A stretch of 64,000 bases of DNA from Narthecium ossifragum (taxonomy: Eukaryota > Streptophyta > Magnoliopsida > Dioscoreales > Nartheciaceae), in contig OY986969.1 of NCBI GenBank assembly GCA_963920575.1, forward strand, positions 22,173,434-22,237,433, in the 5' to 3' direction. Shown here in pieces: positions 27,600 to 40,788 of the stretch (position 1 is the stretch's first letter; each line of letters starts with the position of its first letter). The notes beneath the pieces were generated by a model. The model worked only from the letters and a program-made list of their open reading frames with translations, was not told the DNA's origin and searched no databases. The translations under genes and the position numbers were made by a program.

Positions 27600-28135
27600 G
27601 CGTGGGTTTCTTCCTCCTCGCCTTCGACTGCTCTGCCTCCATCTGCCGCTGCCTCCGCTCCCTCACTGTTGCCGACTACGTCGACAATCTCGTCCATCTC
27701 CACATCTTCGTTGACCACTTCCCCCTCCCCGCCAGATCCGAGGGCCCTGTCGCTGATCATCGGCGATCTCATCCACCTCCACATCTTCGTTGCCCACTTC
27801 CACCTCCCCGCCAGATCCGACGGCCCTGGCACTGATCTCGACAACAAGCTCGATCAACCCCACCGGATCTTGGAGCTAATTGATGGGTTCAATTGGTCCC
27901 TTGGCGAGAAGCGGGTGCACTACCATACCACGAATGCTGGGCTCCAGGAACAGTGGCTCGAGGTGTGGTGGCCGATGTCGGACGACGAGTTTGCCTTCGC
28001 GGTGGAGGATGATCTCGAGGTGTCGCCACTCTAGTATAGGTTTTTGAAAGGGTTGATTATGAAGTATTACTATGACGGATCAAGCTATAACCCTTGGATC
28101 TATGGCGCATCCCTGCCACGACCAAAGTTCGTCGC
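27600..28135 (+). pseudogene. Captured fragment of a plant glycosyltransferase-like (GT2-type) gene
   Basis: A split frame encodes, in order, LHIFVDHFPLPARSEGP, a second copy LHIFVAHFHLPARSDGP, then DNKLDQPHRILELIDGFNWS, GEKRVHYHTTNAGLQEQWLE, WWPMSDDEFAFAVEDDLEVS, then after an in-frame TAG (28032) YRFLKGLIMKYYYDGSSYNP and IYGASLPRPKFVAG. I recognise this as an uncharacterised plant family usually annotated glycosyltransferase family 2; the EDDLEVSP segment contains the DxD-like acidic motif. A 79-bp tandem duplication shifts the frame. The homology ends at VAG followed by GTGATG, which may be the start of the donor gene's intron, implying genomic capture. Not functional. Confidence 0.6.
27701..27858 (+). 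repeat. 79-bp tandem duplication
   Basis: CACATCTTCGTTG begins at 27701 and again at 27780; the units cover the LHIFV...HF..LPARS.GP peptide twice. Because 79 is not a multiple of 3 the duplication breaks the frame of the captured gene fragment. Confidence 0.8.
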
Positions 28136-28986
28136 TGGTGATGCTCTGTTTCTTGATTTCTTAGCTGACATTATAATTTTTTCTATGGTAAAATTCTTAA
28201 GCATGATAGTAGATGTCTTCATGAAGTTGTTAGCTTATACTATGGGTATATTTTCCACTGAATTGGTCTTATATTGTAGGAAATGCTCGTCATTGCAACG
28301 TGGTGAAATAGAAGTAGTGCTTTTTGTTTAAGGAGAGTAGAAGCAGAGCATTTTTTGTCTCAATAGTGTTGTATCACTTGTTTATTAGATGCTGAATGAT
28401 GTTGGGGGTTGTTAGATGAGCTCCAGTGAACCAATAATATACATGCTGAATGATATTGAGAGCTCAGTAGAGTTGTCTCCTAAGTTTATAATTTTCAACT
28501 AATTACTACTTTATAAGACTTAGATCTTCTATAATTTATAATATTTATACTATTTTAGAGTTTTTTTTTAGTTTGTAATAATTTTATCGAGTTATACGAA
28601 CTAAGGATCAACGCATAAGACATGTATAAGTTGAAAATTATTTATATCCCATGAGTATTGTCATTATCATACAAGAAAACGAGTTTTCATTTGAATAAAA
28701 TCAAAATTTTATTATTAACATGCTATCAAAATTCAGATATTTATAAATCAAACACTAGTTTTCACATAATCGATAAATTCAGCTCATTCATATCAGACTA
28801 ACCAAACGACAGGATCAACTCATTCCATACAGACCATCCAAACAACAAAATCAAAATCCACAGAATCACCAGATTCAGCTCATTCGTCATATTCCAGGTT
28901 GTCAAACGCACCCTTAATGGATACTCATTTCCTCTGATTAAGAGGATGCCAAATTGGTTGAGTACTATTAAAAGCATCATTGAAAC

Positions 28987-29557
28987 AAAAGATCCGAACA
29001 TGCTTGAGTCAATCAGGATGGGCGCAACTAAAAACCAAATACGAAAGAGACAGAACAAGTTGGAAGGTTTCAAATTCCCACCAAGTATCAGAATATTATA
29101 TAAACTGATGGATGGCCAGGACGATTTTACAAGATTCTTCAACTTGAGAATACTTGACGGCTACTTTGACGAAGACTCTCACATATACTCGTTTGCTGTC
29201 AATCAGAGATATAATATTGATGCTCTTTCAAAAATAGTAAAAGATCTGCCAACAAACCAATAATTACCATCTTTCTTTTTTCCAATTCACGAACCCTACC
29301 CTTAAACCTAAGGCCCTCTCATAAACGTCTAGTAAAAATGATCATATCCCCGATTGACAACAAGCGAGTATATGTATGAGAGTCCTGTCAAAATATCCGC
29401 TAAGTAATCCCAAGTTAAAGAATCTTGTAAAATCGTCCTGACCGTCCATCAGTCTATATAATATTCTAATACTTGATGAGAATTTAAAACCTTCTTTCTT
29501 TAGTATTTGGTCTTCAGTTATGCCCTCCCTGATTGACTCAAGCATGTTGAGACTTTT
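28987..29557. repeat. Inverted duplication of an SMI1/SKIP16-like gene fragment
   Basis: Arm A (28987-29217, read on +) and arm B (29342-29557, read on -) encode nearly the same peptide: NMLESIR.G.T..QI, then EGFKF, SIRILY.LMDGQDDFTRFFN and L..GYFD. By eye the arms agree at roughly 85% of bases, with a 12-base gap in arm B. The peptide pattern (ES.R.G....I...GF..P.S.R.LY...DGQ) resembles the SMI1/KNR4-like part of F-box protein SKIP16; this identity is tentative. The arms are separated by about 125 bases, so a transcript could fold into a long hairpin. Arm A runs on as an open frame to 29260. Confidence 0.75.
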
Positions 29558-30611
29558 TGCCCCAAATTGATCCATTCCCTCTATATCAATATTTGCTTTT
29601 GTCACGGTGGATTGTTTCTCTTTCTCCTCAGCACCTTCAGCATTTCCAGGTAGTCTAGTTTGTTGTGTTGTACCTTGTCCACCTGTATGAACAATATAGA
29701 CAACAAATAGTTATGATATAAATACACCATTCAGCTTTCAACATTTTTTTAAAAACAAATGGTTTTGTGTTGTGCTCGATAATATCTGCAGCAGGAGCAG
29801 ATGCATCGGCAATTGTAGCATCTGCATAAAGGGTTTGAGTTCCTAGACCATCGTTTAGAAAAGACTTGACTGTTTCTTCTAAGTTATCTTTATCCAGAAG
29901 TTTGCTCATCCAAGGTACCCTGACGGAAGTTGGGAAGCTATTATTCCTGCATTCTGGAAAATATTGACAAACAATGAGGAAAAGGAAACCCATGATTAAA
30001 AAATGATAGTATGAAAAATTGAAAGAAGATATCTAGACGTAAAATTGCTTAACAAAAGGTAGCAATGAGCAAAAAGTATCAACTCCCTTGCTTACAGAGA
30101 AAACATGAAGTCTAAAATACCAGAAATTCATGAAAGCAAAGAATTGAACCACATCTAAGAGAGACATCTGTCATACTTTGGGAAAAACTTCAGGTTAGCC
30201 AAAGCAAAGATGAAAGTGAGACAGCACAATAGGTTGGTTAATACATAAGAAGCACCAGCATGACCAAAGCAGATAAAATAATTATGAACTTTAAGACTTT
30301 AAAATGGAGCAACATAATAGAGTCAATCCAGTGTGGGAAGCAGTGCTGGGAATTCACCAGCAGAGTCAAGCATAATTTTTGATTGCCGATCCTTGGGTAC
30401 GGGTAATAATCGTTAAATTTGCAATGTTCCACATCAACATATACGCATTGTCTCCAATTTATTAAGTGGTGGGATTCAGGACGTTATCACTGCTATTCGG
30501 GGTGGAGGAAGGAGCAGGAATCAGTTTATAGATGGAAAACCATAAGTACTTCAGGAACTAGAAATAGCAGCAAGGCATCTAAGGAAAAATACTTAGTCAG
30601 AGATGGAGGTA

Positions 30612-31005
30612 GAAATGGCAACAGTGCATGGCCGGGTAGGTTTCCCCTTTCCCCAAACCTGACCCCGCATCTTAACGCATCACCCCACCCTGCCCCGATA
30701 ATGTATGCACCCGATGGGTAATGTTTATATATGAAAAAACAGTTTGGAAATAATGGATTATAATAATGCCATGTTGAGTAGGCATTGGGCTCAGGGTAAT
30801 GGTTATTGTTTATATGTAAAATATTGTTTGCAAGTAATGGACTATAATAAGGGTATGTTAGTAGTTTAACATCTAATCAGGGTAGGGCAGGTCCAGATCA
30901 GGTTTCTAACCCATTTCCCCAAAGCCGTCCCAAACCTGTTTAAGGTTTCCTGAACCTGTTTAAGGGTCCCCAAACCCGTCCCATTAGCAGGAAAAATTGC
31001 CATTA
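30612..31005. mobile_element. hAT-like MITE with CCCC/GGGT-rich arms
   Basis: Left AAATGGCAACAGTGCATGGC and right (other strand) AATGGCAATTTTTCCTGC are inverted. Inside lie GGGTAGG and CCAAACC/CCTGTTT repeats typical of a dispersed plant family beginning AATGGCAA. It lies in an intron of the NUA-like copy. No clear 8-bp target duplication. Confidence 0.5.
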
Positions 31006-31324
31006 GTCACAAATGAGTCTTATGCTGTTAGTGCAACTCCTTTAGCAGAAAAAGAAGACAAAAACATCTATGTAGAGGCACACGATTTACCTCCAATACA
31101 ACGACAATGGCATCCTTGTGCTTCAGCAGTTCCTCTTCAACTTTCTTCTTTTCCTAAATGTGAGTGGAAATTTGTTATGGAAACCATCTAAAAAAAGGTT
31201 ATATGTTTGGCAAGATAAACATTTTACTAGAAAAGAGATTCACTGTGAAAATTTACATGCCTTCCAAAGTAAATCTTTAAACTAAACAAAGAGCAAAAGC
31301 AGAGAGACCTGGAACCTGAACTTA

Positions 31325-31402
31325 GATGACTGGACACAGAAAAAGCATGTACAGGATGATAGAGATGACTGGACACAGAAAAAGCATGTACAGGATGATA
31401 GA
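31325..31402. repeat. 39-bp tandem duplication
   Basis: GATGACTGGACACAGAAAAA starts at 31325 and 31364 (period 39). A third, diverged copy with its left context (GAGACCTGGAACCTGAACTT) recurs at about 31430-31480, so a larger block was also duplicated. Intronic to the NUA-like copy. Confidence 0.8.
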
Positions 31403-34400
31403 GAACTTCTAAAGGTGCTCATTGGACAGAGACCTGGAACCTGAACTTAGATAACTGGACACAGAAAAAGCATGTACAGGCCCAAAAATTGCCAAAAATG
31501 AGTGGAAAGTTAAGCACTCTCTAAATAAACTTGATATCATCATAAAACTGACCCATCCAAACTCTGCTGAACCTCTCAAGCAAGACAAAACTTGCCAAAA
31601 CGAGTGGTTAAAGCCTAGAAAAAAATATAGATGGACCCACAGACCTGAACTACAATTGCCCTCACCAACTCAGCCTGCCTAATTTGGGGATCAGGTATAG
31701 ATCAAACTGTACAGCCAAAGAAAAGAGACTAATCCATAGGACAAGAGGTGTCTACAAAGCAACAGCTATTGTAAAAGGGAAGGGAAGCTAGTTCAAAATT
31801 AACCTAATTTTACATAGGACTTTTGCAGCTAAAAGATGTAGATACTGAAACATTAAATCAAAATAGCAGATTACAGCAAAGAGGCATGTTACCACAAGAA
31901 TGCTGAGGTAAACAAAAGTGTCGATAGAAAAATTCAAGGATAGTCTTCAAATACACACTTAGGCATGACTTTTTCATGAGATTCAACACGTAGATTGATA
32001 TATAAATAAATAAATGGTATCTGCAATGTAAGAAGAGAAAACCTTGTGAATATACCTGTATCCTGGCATCCTTTTCTGTGTCTTTCTCCTCCTCTTCCAT
32101 GGCTTGTTCACTTAAATTTTCAGCTATACCCCTCCTATCTGTAAAGCCAGACCGAACTAAGCAACGGAATACAAGGAAAATTACATGATTAAAAGGCATG
32201 ATAAATTAGTATTACTTGATCTCGAGCTCTCTAACTGTTTCAGAAGCGATTTGTTTTCCTTGCTGAGTTCCTCCTTCTCCTTCATTAAATTTTCATTTTT
32301 CTTCTGTAAAAAACAAGAAAAAATAGGTTTTAAAAAAACACATGATTATCACAGCAAAAAGGAAAAAGAAGAGCACCTTGGAGTATAGTATTTGCATCCA
32401 AAAAGAGAAAACAACCTTCATAGCAGACATTATGTTCTTTTGTCTTTCAGCTTCCAATTTAATATTTGCCTGCATTTGAGATAAAATGGTACTACTCAAC
32501 GCCATAATTCACGGAGAGACCCGGGGGTTGGGGGTGGGGTTGGGTGTGCCGTTTAGCTCCCATTGTACCTCTGCTTGCAGAGCGCCATTTAGCTCCTTCT
32601 CTTGGTTGGCCAATTCGACCTGACACTTTGATAAATCATTTTCCAAGCTTGAAATGCTTTCTTGCTTTTCAGAAACAAGATTCTTCATCAGCTGAAGCTG
32701 CACCTGAACTTCACCAAGCTGTGCCTAGAGGTCACATGCCAAAAAAAGTTAATGAAAATATAAGAACTCAAGATTAATTCTCAAGTAAAGTTATCACCAT
32801 GATTAATCTGGAAAATGACAATTATAGAACCAATCACACTAAAATTATTGAACCTCGTTCTCAGCCTGAACCTGAAAAGTTAAAGTGCATATTTCAGCAC
32901 AAAAAAAAGGGTTATCGACAAAATCTTGGCTAAAAGTTGCACTAAATCCTTCCTGTAGGAGGAAAAGATAGGTTGTGCAGCAGCTTTTAGGTCATAGCTT
33001 GGGTTGATTCCATTGATTGCATGTTGATTGATACAATTATGATGTATGAGAAGCTCAGCCTTCGAGTATGCAATTATGGGCAGCGGGTAAAACAACAGTG
33101 ATTCAGGTGTGGTGGAGATCAAACAGAAGAAAGTATGATGGGAGCAGTAAAGGAGATAAAAGTCAAAATAATTTCAAGAAAACTTGATGCTGCCAACTTT
33201 TTCCAACCCCCAAGACACCATGGACATGTACAAAAAGCAAACAGCACACATGGTTTTACGTAAATGCTTGTGTCTGTGGATAAGAGGAGATTAGAGAGAG
33301 AGAGAGAGATGACATGAATATTAAATCAAGGATTACAATGCCATTGGCCGCCACAGTATGTGACATTAGAACAAGCATGCCAAATGTCGGCATGACATTT
33401 CTCAAGGAATGAAAGAAAATGAGAGGAGTGAGAGTGCCATATAGACAAGAAGGGTCGCATCAGAAGGAGAGAAGAAGAGAAGAGCACCAATTGAGTCAAT
33501 GCACCGGGGAAGGCATTGGGAGAGGACCAAAGGACTGAGGAGGAAAGCCATCAACAGCAATGGAAGGGTTAGGGCTATTGTTCTTATAAGGTTAGAAATC
33601 AATGTCGGACACCAAGTTGTCAGATAGATTAAGATAGAAATAAATTGCCACAGGTTTCAGGTTGGTACTAGGTGAAACCCACCCAAAAAGGACATGGAAC
33701 AAACCATTTAGGATCCTTTGGGCCAAGACATTAGAATCTTGGTTCATACCACGATACTAGATTCATATCATGTCAGCACGACAGGCACAACATACAGGCA
33801 CAATCTATAATCTCTGCTTCTAATTATCTCAAAAATGCAATGCAGGAAAGTCACCCAGTTCAGACAGAAGTCCTGTAAAGAACAACAATAATGCAATAAA
33901 TACAAGATAATCAAATACAGATGCAATGGTATAACGACAATAGTATCACAAAACAAGATAATCATTACACCTTAACTTCTCGAAGCTCGCCCTTATCCGT
34001 TCATACTCAGCGACATCAACAATTTTAGCACTTTCAAGTAACTGCAACAGAAGTCACAGAACTATAAGAATCGGTTCAAGTTTCCATCAGCTACTTCTAC
34101 AATATCTGCAAAGACAAATTACCTCAGCTGCTCTATCTTTCAAGTACCCAATCTCAACATTCTGCATCTGAATCTCTTTCTGGCAAGCGTCAAGTTCATT
34201 TTCTTCCTCTCTTAGGAGATTCTGGCAATTTTCAGCCTCCAATTTTGCTCTCTGAGCTTCTTCACAAACTTTCTAGGAGAGATCACCACATTACATTATT
34301 AAAAAAAGAATGAAAAGAATAAGAAACAACTTCCATCTTGTAGATCCTTATCCAAACAATAACGATTTGTTTGCAAAGACTAATGCTAGCATAAACACTA

Positions 34401-37400
34401 GATATAAATAGTGCAAATGCAAGATCTAATAAACGAAAATTACCAACATCACTTTGCATGTACCTGTCCTTCCTGAAAGTTGTGTTCATTCTCCACCCGA
34501 AGTTGCATGTTGCTCTCACAAAGCAAACTAATCTTTCTTACATGCATAAGGATAATCAACATAACCAAAAATCAGCAAAGAAGGAATAGGAAAGTTAAGA
34601 AGAAAATTATGAAAGCCAATCAAGATAAAAGACAATCAACAAACCGCAAATCAGAAAGTACAAAGAATATAAGGAAAAAAACCTGTAGCTGAAGAGAGTT
34701 GAACTTGTTGTCCTTTAAGATAGTCGCTCTGGAATTCTCATGCTCAGAATGAAGTAAAGTTTGAGCTGCCTCAGCAGCCTTCATAGCATTTTCAACCTAG
34801 ACACAAGTAAAGCATCTTCATAAGACGGCACCAATACAAAATAATGGATAAATGGATAGATGACATATTGCTAGATAAGAATATGTGAGAAACACAAAGC
34901 CAGAAATGAGGGGACAAGAAGCATAAAGAAGTCCATTTGTACTGTGTAATCCATACGAAAAGGTATTGAAACTACAACATCCTAAGATTGTAGACAACCA
35001 AAATTTTCGGTGCGAACAAAACCCAATAACAGAACTAAGATAACTTTCAAACCACAATTAGTAAATCTTACAGTCTAAATGTGATAGTAAACTTACAGAT
35101 CTCTCATTGTCAGAAGCCAGCATACTCATGTACTCGGCAACTTAGGAGACCAAAAGTCCAATTATTTGAGAATTGCTATCAATTTTTCACTGACTAATGC
35201 AAAAGCTAGCAGTTCATGATAGGTGGCACAAATCATCAGAGTAACATGCTCCTGAAAAGAGGAACCAACTCAAATCAACTCTCCCACCCGAGGTAAAAAG
35301 TTATAGGACTTGGACAAGCTGCGATATAGCTGACAAAGACTATACCAGCCGGCACATAACGCCATGTATCGTGGTTGTAAATTTGCTGGCCTGATACACG
35401 TATCAGTGCAGACCATTGTGCCCATACATGTATAATCACACATCCATATGAATTGAACTTAGCACCAAAAAAGTTCCTGTATCAGCAATGTCAAATTAGG
35501 TTAACTTGCAAACCCAACTATGTGAACATGAACCATTAGGATAAAGGTGGTCGAAATGTCCGCATTCTGGACCCAAGTGCAGATCCAGAACATAAATAGC
35601 GCTTACAACATCCTTTGTCGTTTACCATGATATCAACACCTTTTTCAATATTTGTTAAAACTCCTACAAGGAACTTTGGCTTTCTAATTACAAGATTATT
35701 AGTCTTGGGTTCCATGATAGATACTAAATATCCCATGAACCAATACTATTAGTGGTATTTGATTTGATTAAAATCATCCATAGTTGAGAATAAAATACTC
35801 TGCAACAATCATTGCTCCGTTATTCATCAGTACTAGAAGCTCATGAACTAGTTGCATATAATTTACGCTCGATACCTTGTTTTTCACAAGAACTAAGCTC
35901 TTTGTTGATCCTACTAACATATTTCAGAGTTTTATCCAAAATGTTAAATTTTCTTTACTCCAACGTTTTAACTATATGCCTGCTAGCAGCAAAAAAAATC
36001 ATTTCCTTTCTTGAGTAGTCTGCCCTAACCAAGGGTCATCTTGTAACTACAGTCATAAACTCCGGATGTTTATCTTGTGAGCATCCTCAGAAATCAGAAA
36101 TCGGACTTGCATTGCAACAAACAACTGGTGTTTGAAAAGGGATCATTCTTTTCGCCACCTTATCAACGAAATTTCAGAAACTTGTTACCCTGTATGTCTC
36201 ACCCATGTTTAACTCCCATCCTAATCAGAGGCAATGTTGTTATTCTACAGTCATATCCTAATCCTCATTACACACGTGCCCTGTATCGAGAGAAGTGCAT
36301 TACACGACAGAAAGGTCGATCCCGGATCATCGACTAGACAAAGAACTTTTGGCTAGTCAGTGAGCTCTCACCAAAGCGTGTGTTGTTCTGTAATTTATCT
36401 TATAGGTTATTAAAATCAATAGCAAGATGAAGCGAATGTGCAAAAATAATCCTTGGCTGTACACCATGCTAAATGACCAAGTCCTCCTATCACAACAAAA
36501 GCAACAATAGAATTGACAGAGACTACATATGCTTCTGTATGGGATATATTAATCAAAGGAATTGGAAATTGGCACACAATGTCCAGTATCATATCATAAG
36601 CAATTAAAAGTTCCCAATGCACCAAAGCCTTTTTCTGACAGTATCAAACGGTCCAACCTACAGATATAATTCCTAGAAACTTAATGGAGATCCTATTAGA
36701 AAAACAACTGCTACTTCTACGAAAGATTTATCTATCAGAACCTTATTAGTTTTAGATAGGAGATGGAGACCCTATTTTGGGAAATGAATGCAACTCCTTT
36801 GAGATATTCCAGTGAGAATCATAGCTTACCACTAACTGTTTCTAGTCTTTTGGAGTTTTCCTTGCAAGTTTCGCCGGTTCTTACAGCACATAGAGCATTT
36901 TCATTCACGTTTGAACTTGGTTTCTTAATTATTGTCTAACAACCAGCACTTCTTGCCTTCATTATCCTTACCGTACTTGTCGCATCATTATAGAAACACC
37001 AATAAGTCCAAAATATAACAAGTTTTGCATAGAGCAATCTCAATGTTAGCCTGCCACTTGTCACATTCAATCACTCAAAGGAAACAAAAGAGAAATATTT
37101 CCTGTATAAGCAATTATGGAACACGAAAAGAATCAAGTATAGAAAGCCTATCTTCAACTAACAAACTATGTGGGTCATTTGCATCTTAGAAGTAGCAAGT
37201 GAGACCTGAAGCAGGTAAAGTATTATCGAAGGATCTAAAGGGAAGTTATGGCCTCTGTGAGATCCTTTGATAATATTAAAGCATATTTACCCATTAAAGA
37301 ATTGTGTGAGAATATCATGCTTGGTCTCCCTTATTTTCAACCAAGCAAGCAAGCCTCAAAAGTATATTAAGATTACCCCATCCCTATTTACAACACTTTT

Positions 37401-40400
37401 GCAATGTAAATTTACAAATGTTTGTTGCACACAATACATGACAATACTTATCAGCAAATCTCATGGTTAAGCAAGTACATAAGCTCTAGCACAGGGTAGA
37501 CAGTAACAAACTACAGATAGATACGTCAAATAATCGCTACTTTAGTCTGATAGGAAAAAACGCACTTGCTCATCGATTACATTGTACTTTCTCTCAGCTT
37601 CATTCTTTAACCTCTCAAGCACAGATTTTTCCTTTTGCCAGGTTGACTTCAATAACTCCTGAAAAGAATCCAAGGAAAGGAATTCATAATATTACTCTTC
37701 CGGTTAAATTTTTGATGATTAACGCATATCATCCCAAAATTGTACATGTCAACAAAAATAGCTTAAGAAAGTTATCCACACTGATAAATACATAACAGAC
37801 AAAAGATTCAGATAGAGAGGAGATGCCTAATAGGAATGAGCGGCCCATAAAGAAAGCAATTTGAAAACATCAAGCAAAATGGCACAAGATCAGATGAATC
37901 AAATGCAAAAATCACCCTGAAACCAAGGGGGTACTAACTAACAGCTGAGTCCTCTCCGAACCGCAGAAGATAGTTGCCCATCATACGGCTCACCATAATG
38001 GGTACCCTCAAGGAGAAGCATGTCAGACATGTAATAGGCAATCAATGCAGACAATTCAGTGGGACACTTAGAATAAGCAGCCAGCGTGAACAGCATTTAT
38101 ACCCTTAAAGAATTTTCCGTTGTAGTTACACTACAAACCACAAGAACCCTACAGTGTTAACTTTGTCGATTGATGATAGTAAAGCTAGCTGCTGATTGTC
38201 TGCAATCATATAGCATATACTTTTCCTCCTTGAGTTCATTGATTACCATCGAAACTTCAATCAAGATGTTGTACAGAACACACACAAAGGACTACCAGCC
38301 CATAAGATCAAAAAGTACATTATCTGAAGATCATTAGTCCAACTTAGAAATGATTGATTAGGTTACCAAAATAAAACATCACGCATAAAAGAACTGCTAC
38401 TTGGTTCTCTGGGATGTTTGCCAATGACTAGGATAATGGGAAAACTTCATATGATCCATGTAAATTAGTACTTTCCTCAATGATCTTCCCATCTATGAGC
38501 CAATAGCTTTTGTCTTTTTAATTTTCTTAAATGGAAATATAGCGGATAAGCTTTCTTTGTTACAGCGGACTAGATTATGTTCGGTTGTATAAGTAGATAC
38601 CCAGCAAGTGACTCCTTGAAAATAGCAGTTTTGGGTTACACAAGAATGGAGCCACTCATCATTTTTCATCATGTCACTATAGTCCTGGAAGCAGGGACAA
38701 TTATCCGATTTCTAGCACTCGGTTCCGCGAAGTGGGGAAGTCTTATGAAGGGGGAAACTAGAAAGGAATTTAATGACTTTGCATTTGGAAGTCCAACATG
38801 CAGTTGTTGTCCAGGGAAAGTCAGATTGGGAAATAGAGGGTTGTAGGATGTGACTGAACCTACTTCCCAATCCACTTCCAGTGATCCCAATGGTAGAAAA
38901 TGAGGCTTTCCGGCTCCCGCTGCTTGTAATCAAACATGCCTCTTAACTCAACTTTAATTATCGCCATAATCATTATTAATTGATCTTATCACTTTTTCAT
39001 CTTCATTGGTGGAACCCAACATAGCCAGACTACCGCACATAAAGTGTCAATCAACCTTTTTCCATAATCAGTTTACATGAGAAAAACAAAGACCAAAAAC
39101 CAAAAATATTTTGGCAAGAAAAGAGATTAAACCATGCTGATCCCACAAATCTATACATATCAACTACCCTTCTTGAATTTACAAGTCCTTAAGAAATCTA
39201 GGAATGAGGCTAATTTCTTTCTTTTATCCATTAAAATACGTTCCTGGAAATCTCTGAATACAATATTCACATGAACCAAAGCATAATTTCTCTCCGAACC
39301 AAACCTCCAAGCTATCTTTCTCCCTGGTGGGAGAAGATGTGCAACAGTCGGGAAAATGAGAATAGATATTAGTTCACGAGGCATGTTTTGAATCATTGAG
39401 GGAGGAGAAGCTTTTTTATTCGAAGAGAAATTTTTGCCAGGATTGTGACCATCGTCAGCTGCCGAGTTAGGTGTGCACAATGCACAGTCATATCAGTATG
39501 CATTCTATCACTACTAAAGAGGATACTGCCAGTCAAGTTGACACAATGATCATGCATCCGGAGTTGTTCAATGTTCGGTGAGTTCAAATGAGTATCAATT
39601 TATTTATTGTTCATATTTTCTGACAATTTGCATGATGACAAGCTCGATTAGACGTAGTGTTTTTTTTAGGTTTCTAATAGTGGCAAACATGTCCTGCGGC
39701 TCAACCATGGTAACAATTGTGACCTCTAGAGTGGGGTGCCAAGAATGAGACTTGGTTCCAGCTAATTAGGAAAGACATTTATGTTGGTTATCTACATCCT
39801 AATTTATGGGCCAGAAGCAAGGTAGAGGGTATAACTGTAAAGCATTCGCACCAGCACCGCTAACTAATAGGCTAAACTTATTAACAAAGGTCACATCCCG
39901 CAACTACAGATCCTAGATACCTCAAAAAAAATTGAAGAAAATACATAATAACAAAAGTTGATGAAAAACTGAAAGGAAAAATTGAAATATTACAGATGCT
40001 CGCTCGCCATTACTCCAAATAAGAAAGGTTAACGCAAGCACATTATACACTATACAAAGGTTAATGGTAACTTCTACAGCCAAAACACGATGCATCAGAA
40101 TGCAAGAATACTCACAACCTTGTCAAGATAGCTTTGGATCATAGCATTCTTCTCGCTGATCTCTGCATCTTTCTGCTTCAGGAGCTCCAGCAGCTGCCGC
40201 TTTGACTTGTGGAGCTCTGCGGCTTCCATCGAGAGCCTCTTAACCTCACCATCTTTTCCTATCTGAGAATTAACATGGGTTAAAAAACAGAACAAACAAA
40301 CCAAGAAAGTTTTATAACCTAGGAAACCAAAACAACCACCTATCTGAATTCAGGCACGTTTAAAGAAAAAGAATCAAGAACGCTACAAATGCTCGATATA

Positions 40401-40742
40401 TAGATCCATTCAGAAACACATGTATCAAGAAAACAAATCAACAAAGCAGCCCAAAATTTCTTCCAAAACTAGATGAGCATATCAACTTAAAACGAATCAA
40501 TCAAGAGAACAGCAAAGCGCCTGAAACACATAATAAAGGCCCTCACCGCCTTAAGGTGGAGCTGTTGTTTCTGGGCCTGAGCGTCTGCGATGTCAGCAAG
40601 GCGCTTCTCTGAGGCGGCGGCGAACTCGACGTTCTCGGCCTGGAGACGGGAGAACTCAACAGAGAGGGCATCGTACTTCTGCTCGAGGAGGCCGCAGGTC
40701 TGCTCCGAAGCAATGGCAGCCGCGTCGGCCTCCGCCCGGACG

Positions 40743-40788
40743 GTGTCCAGTTGCTGCCGAAGGTCGTGTCCAGTTGCTGCCGAAGGTC
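40743..40788. repeat. 23-bp tandem duplication in NUA exon 1
   Basis: Two perfect 23-base copies (40743-40765 and 40766-40788), beginning GTGTCCAGTTGCTGCCGAAG. With one copy the exon reads on as DT-VRAEADAAAIASEQTCGLL, as in other NUA proteins; with two the frame is lost. Confidence 0.9.

Larger units (their letters stand above)
27257..28913. mobile_element. Pack-type DNA element (PIF/Harbinger-like ends) with captured gene fragment
   Basis: The left end reads GGCATGTTTGGATGACAAGA and the right end, on the other strand, GGGTGCGTTTGACAACCTGG; inner parts (GGTGAATC left, GCTGAATC right) also match. The flanks are TAA (27254-27256) and TTA (28914-28916). There is no transposase. The interior carries a GC-rich captured fragment of a glycosyltransferase-like gene (27600-28135) and AT-rich filler. 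Confidence 0.65.

Noticed and set aside
39160..39480. Minus-strand frame of 106 codons between NUA-like exons as a missing NUA exon
   Set aside because: The peptide is not coiled-coil and has no resemblance to NUA; no suitable splice sites were found.
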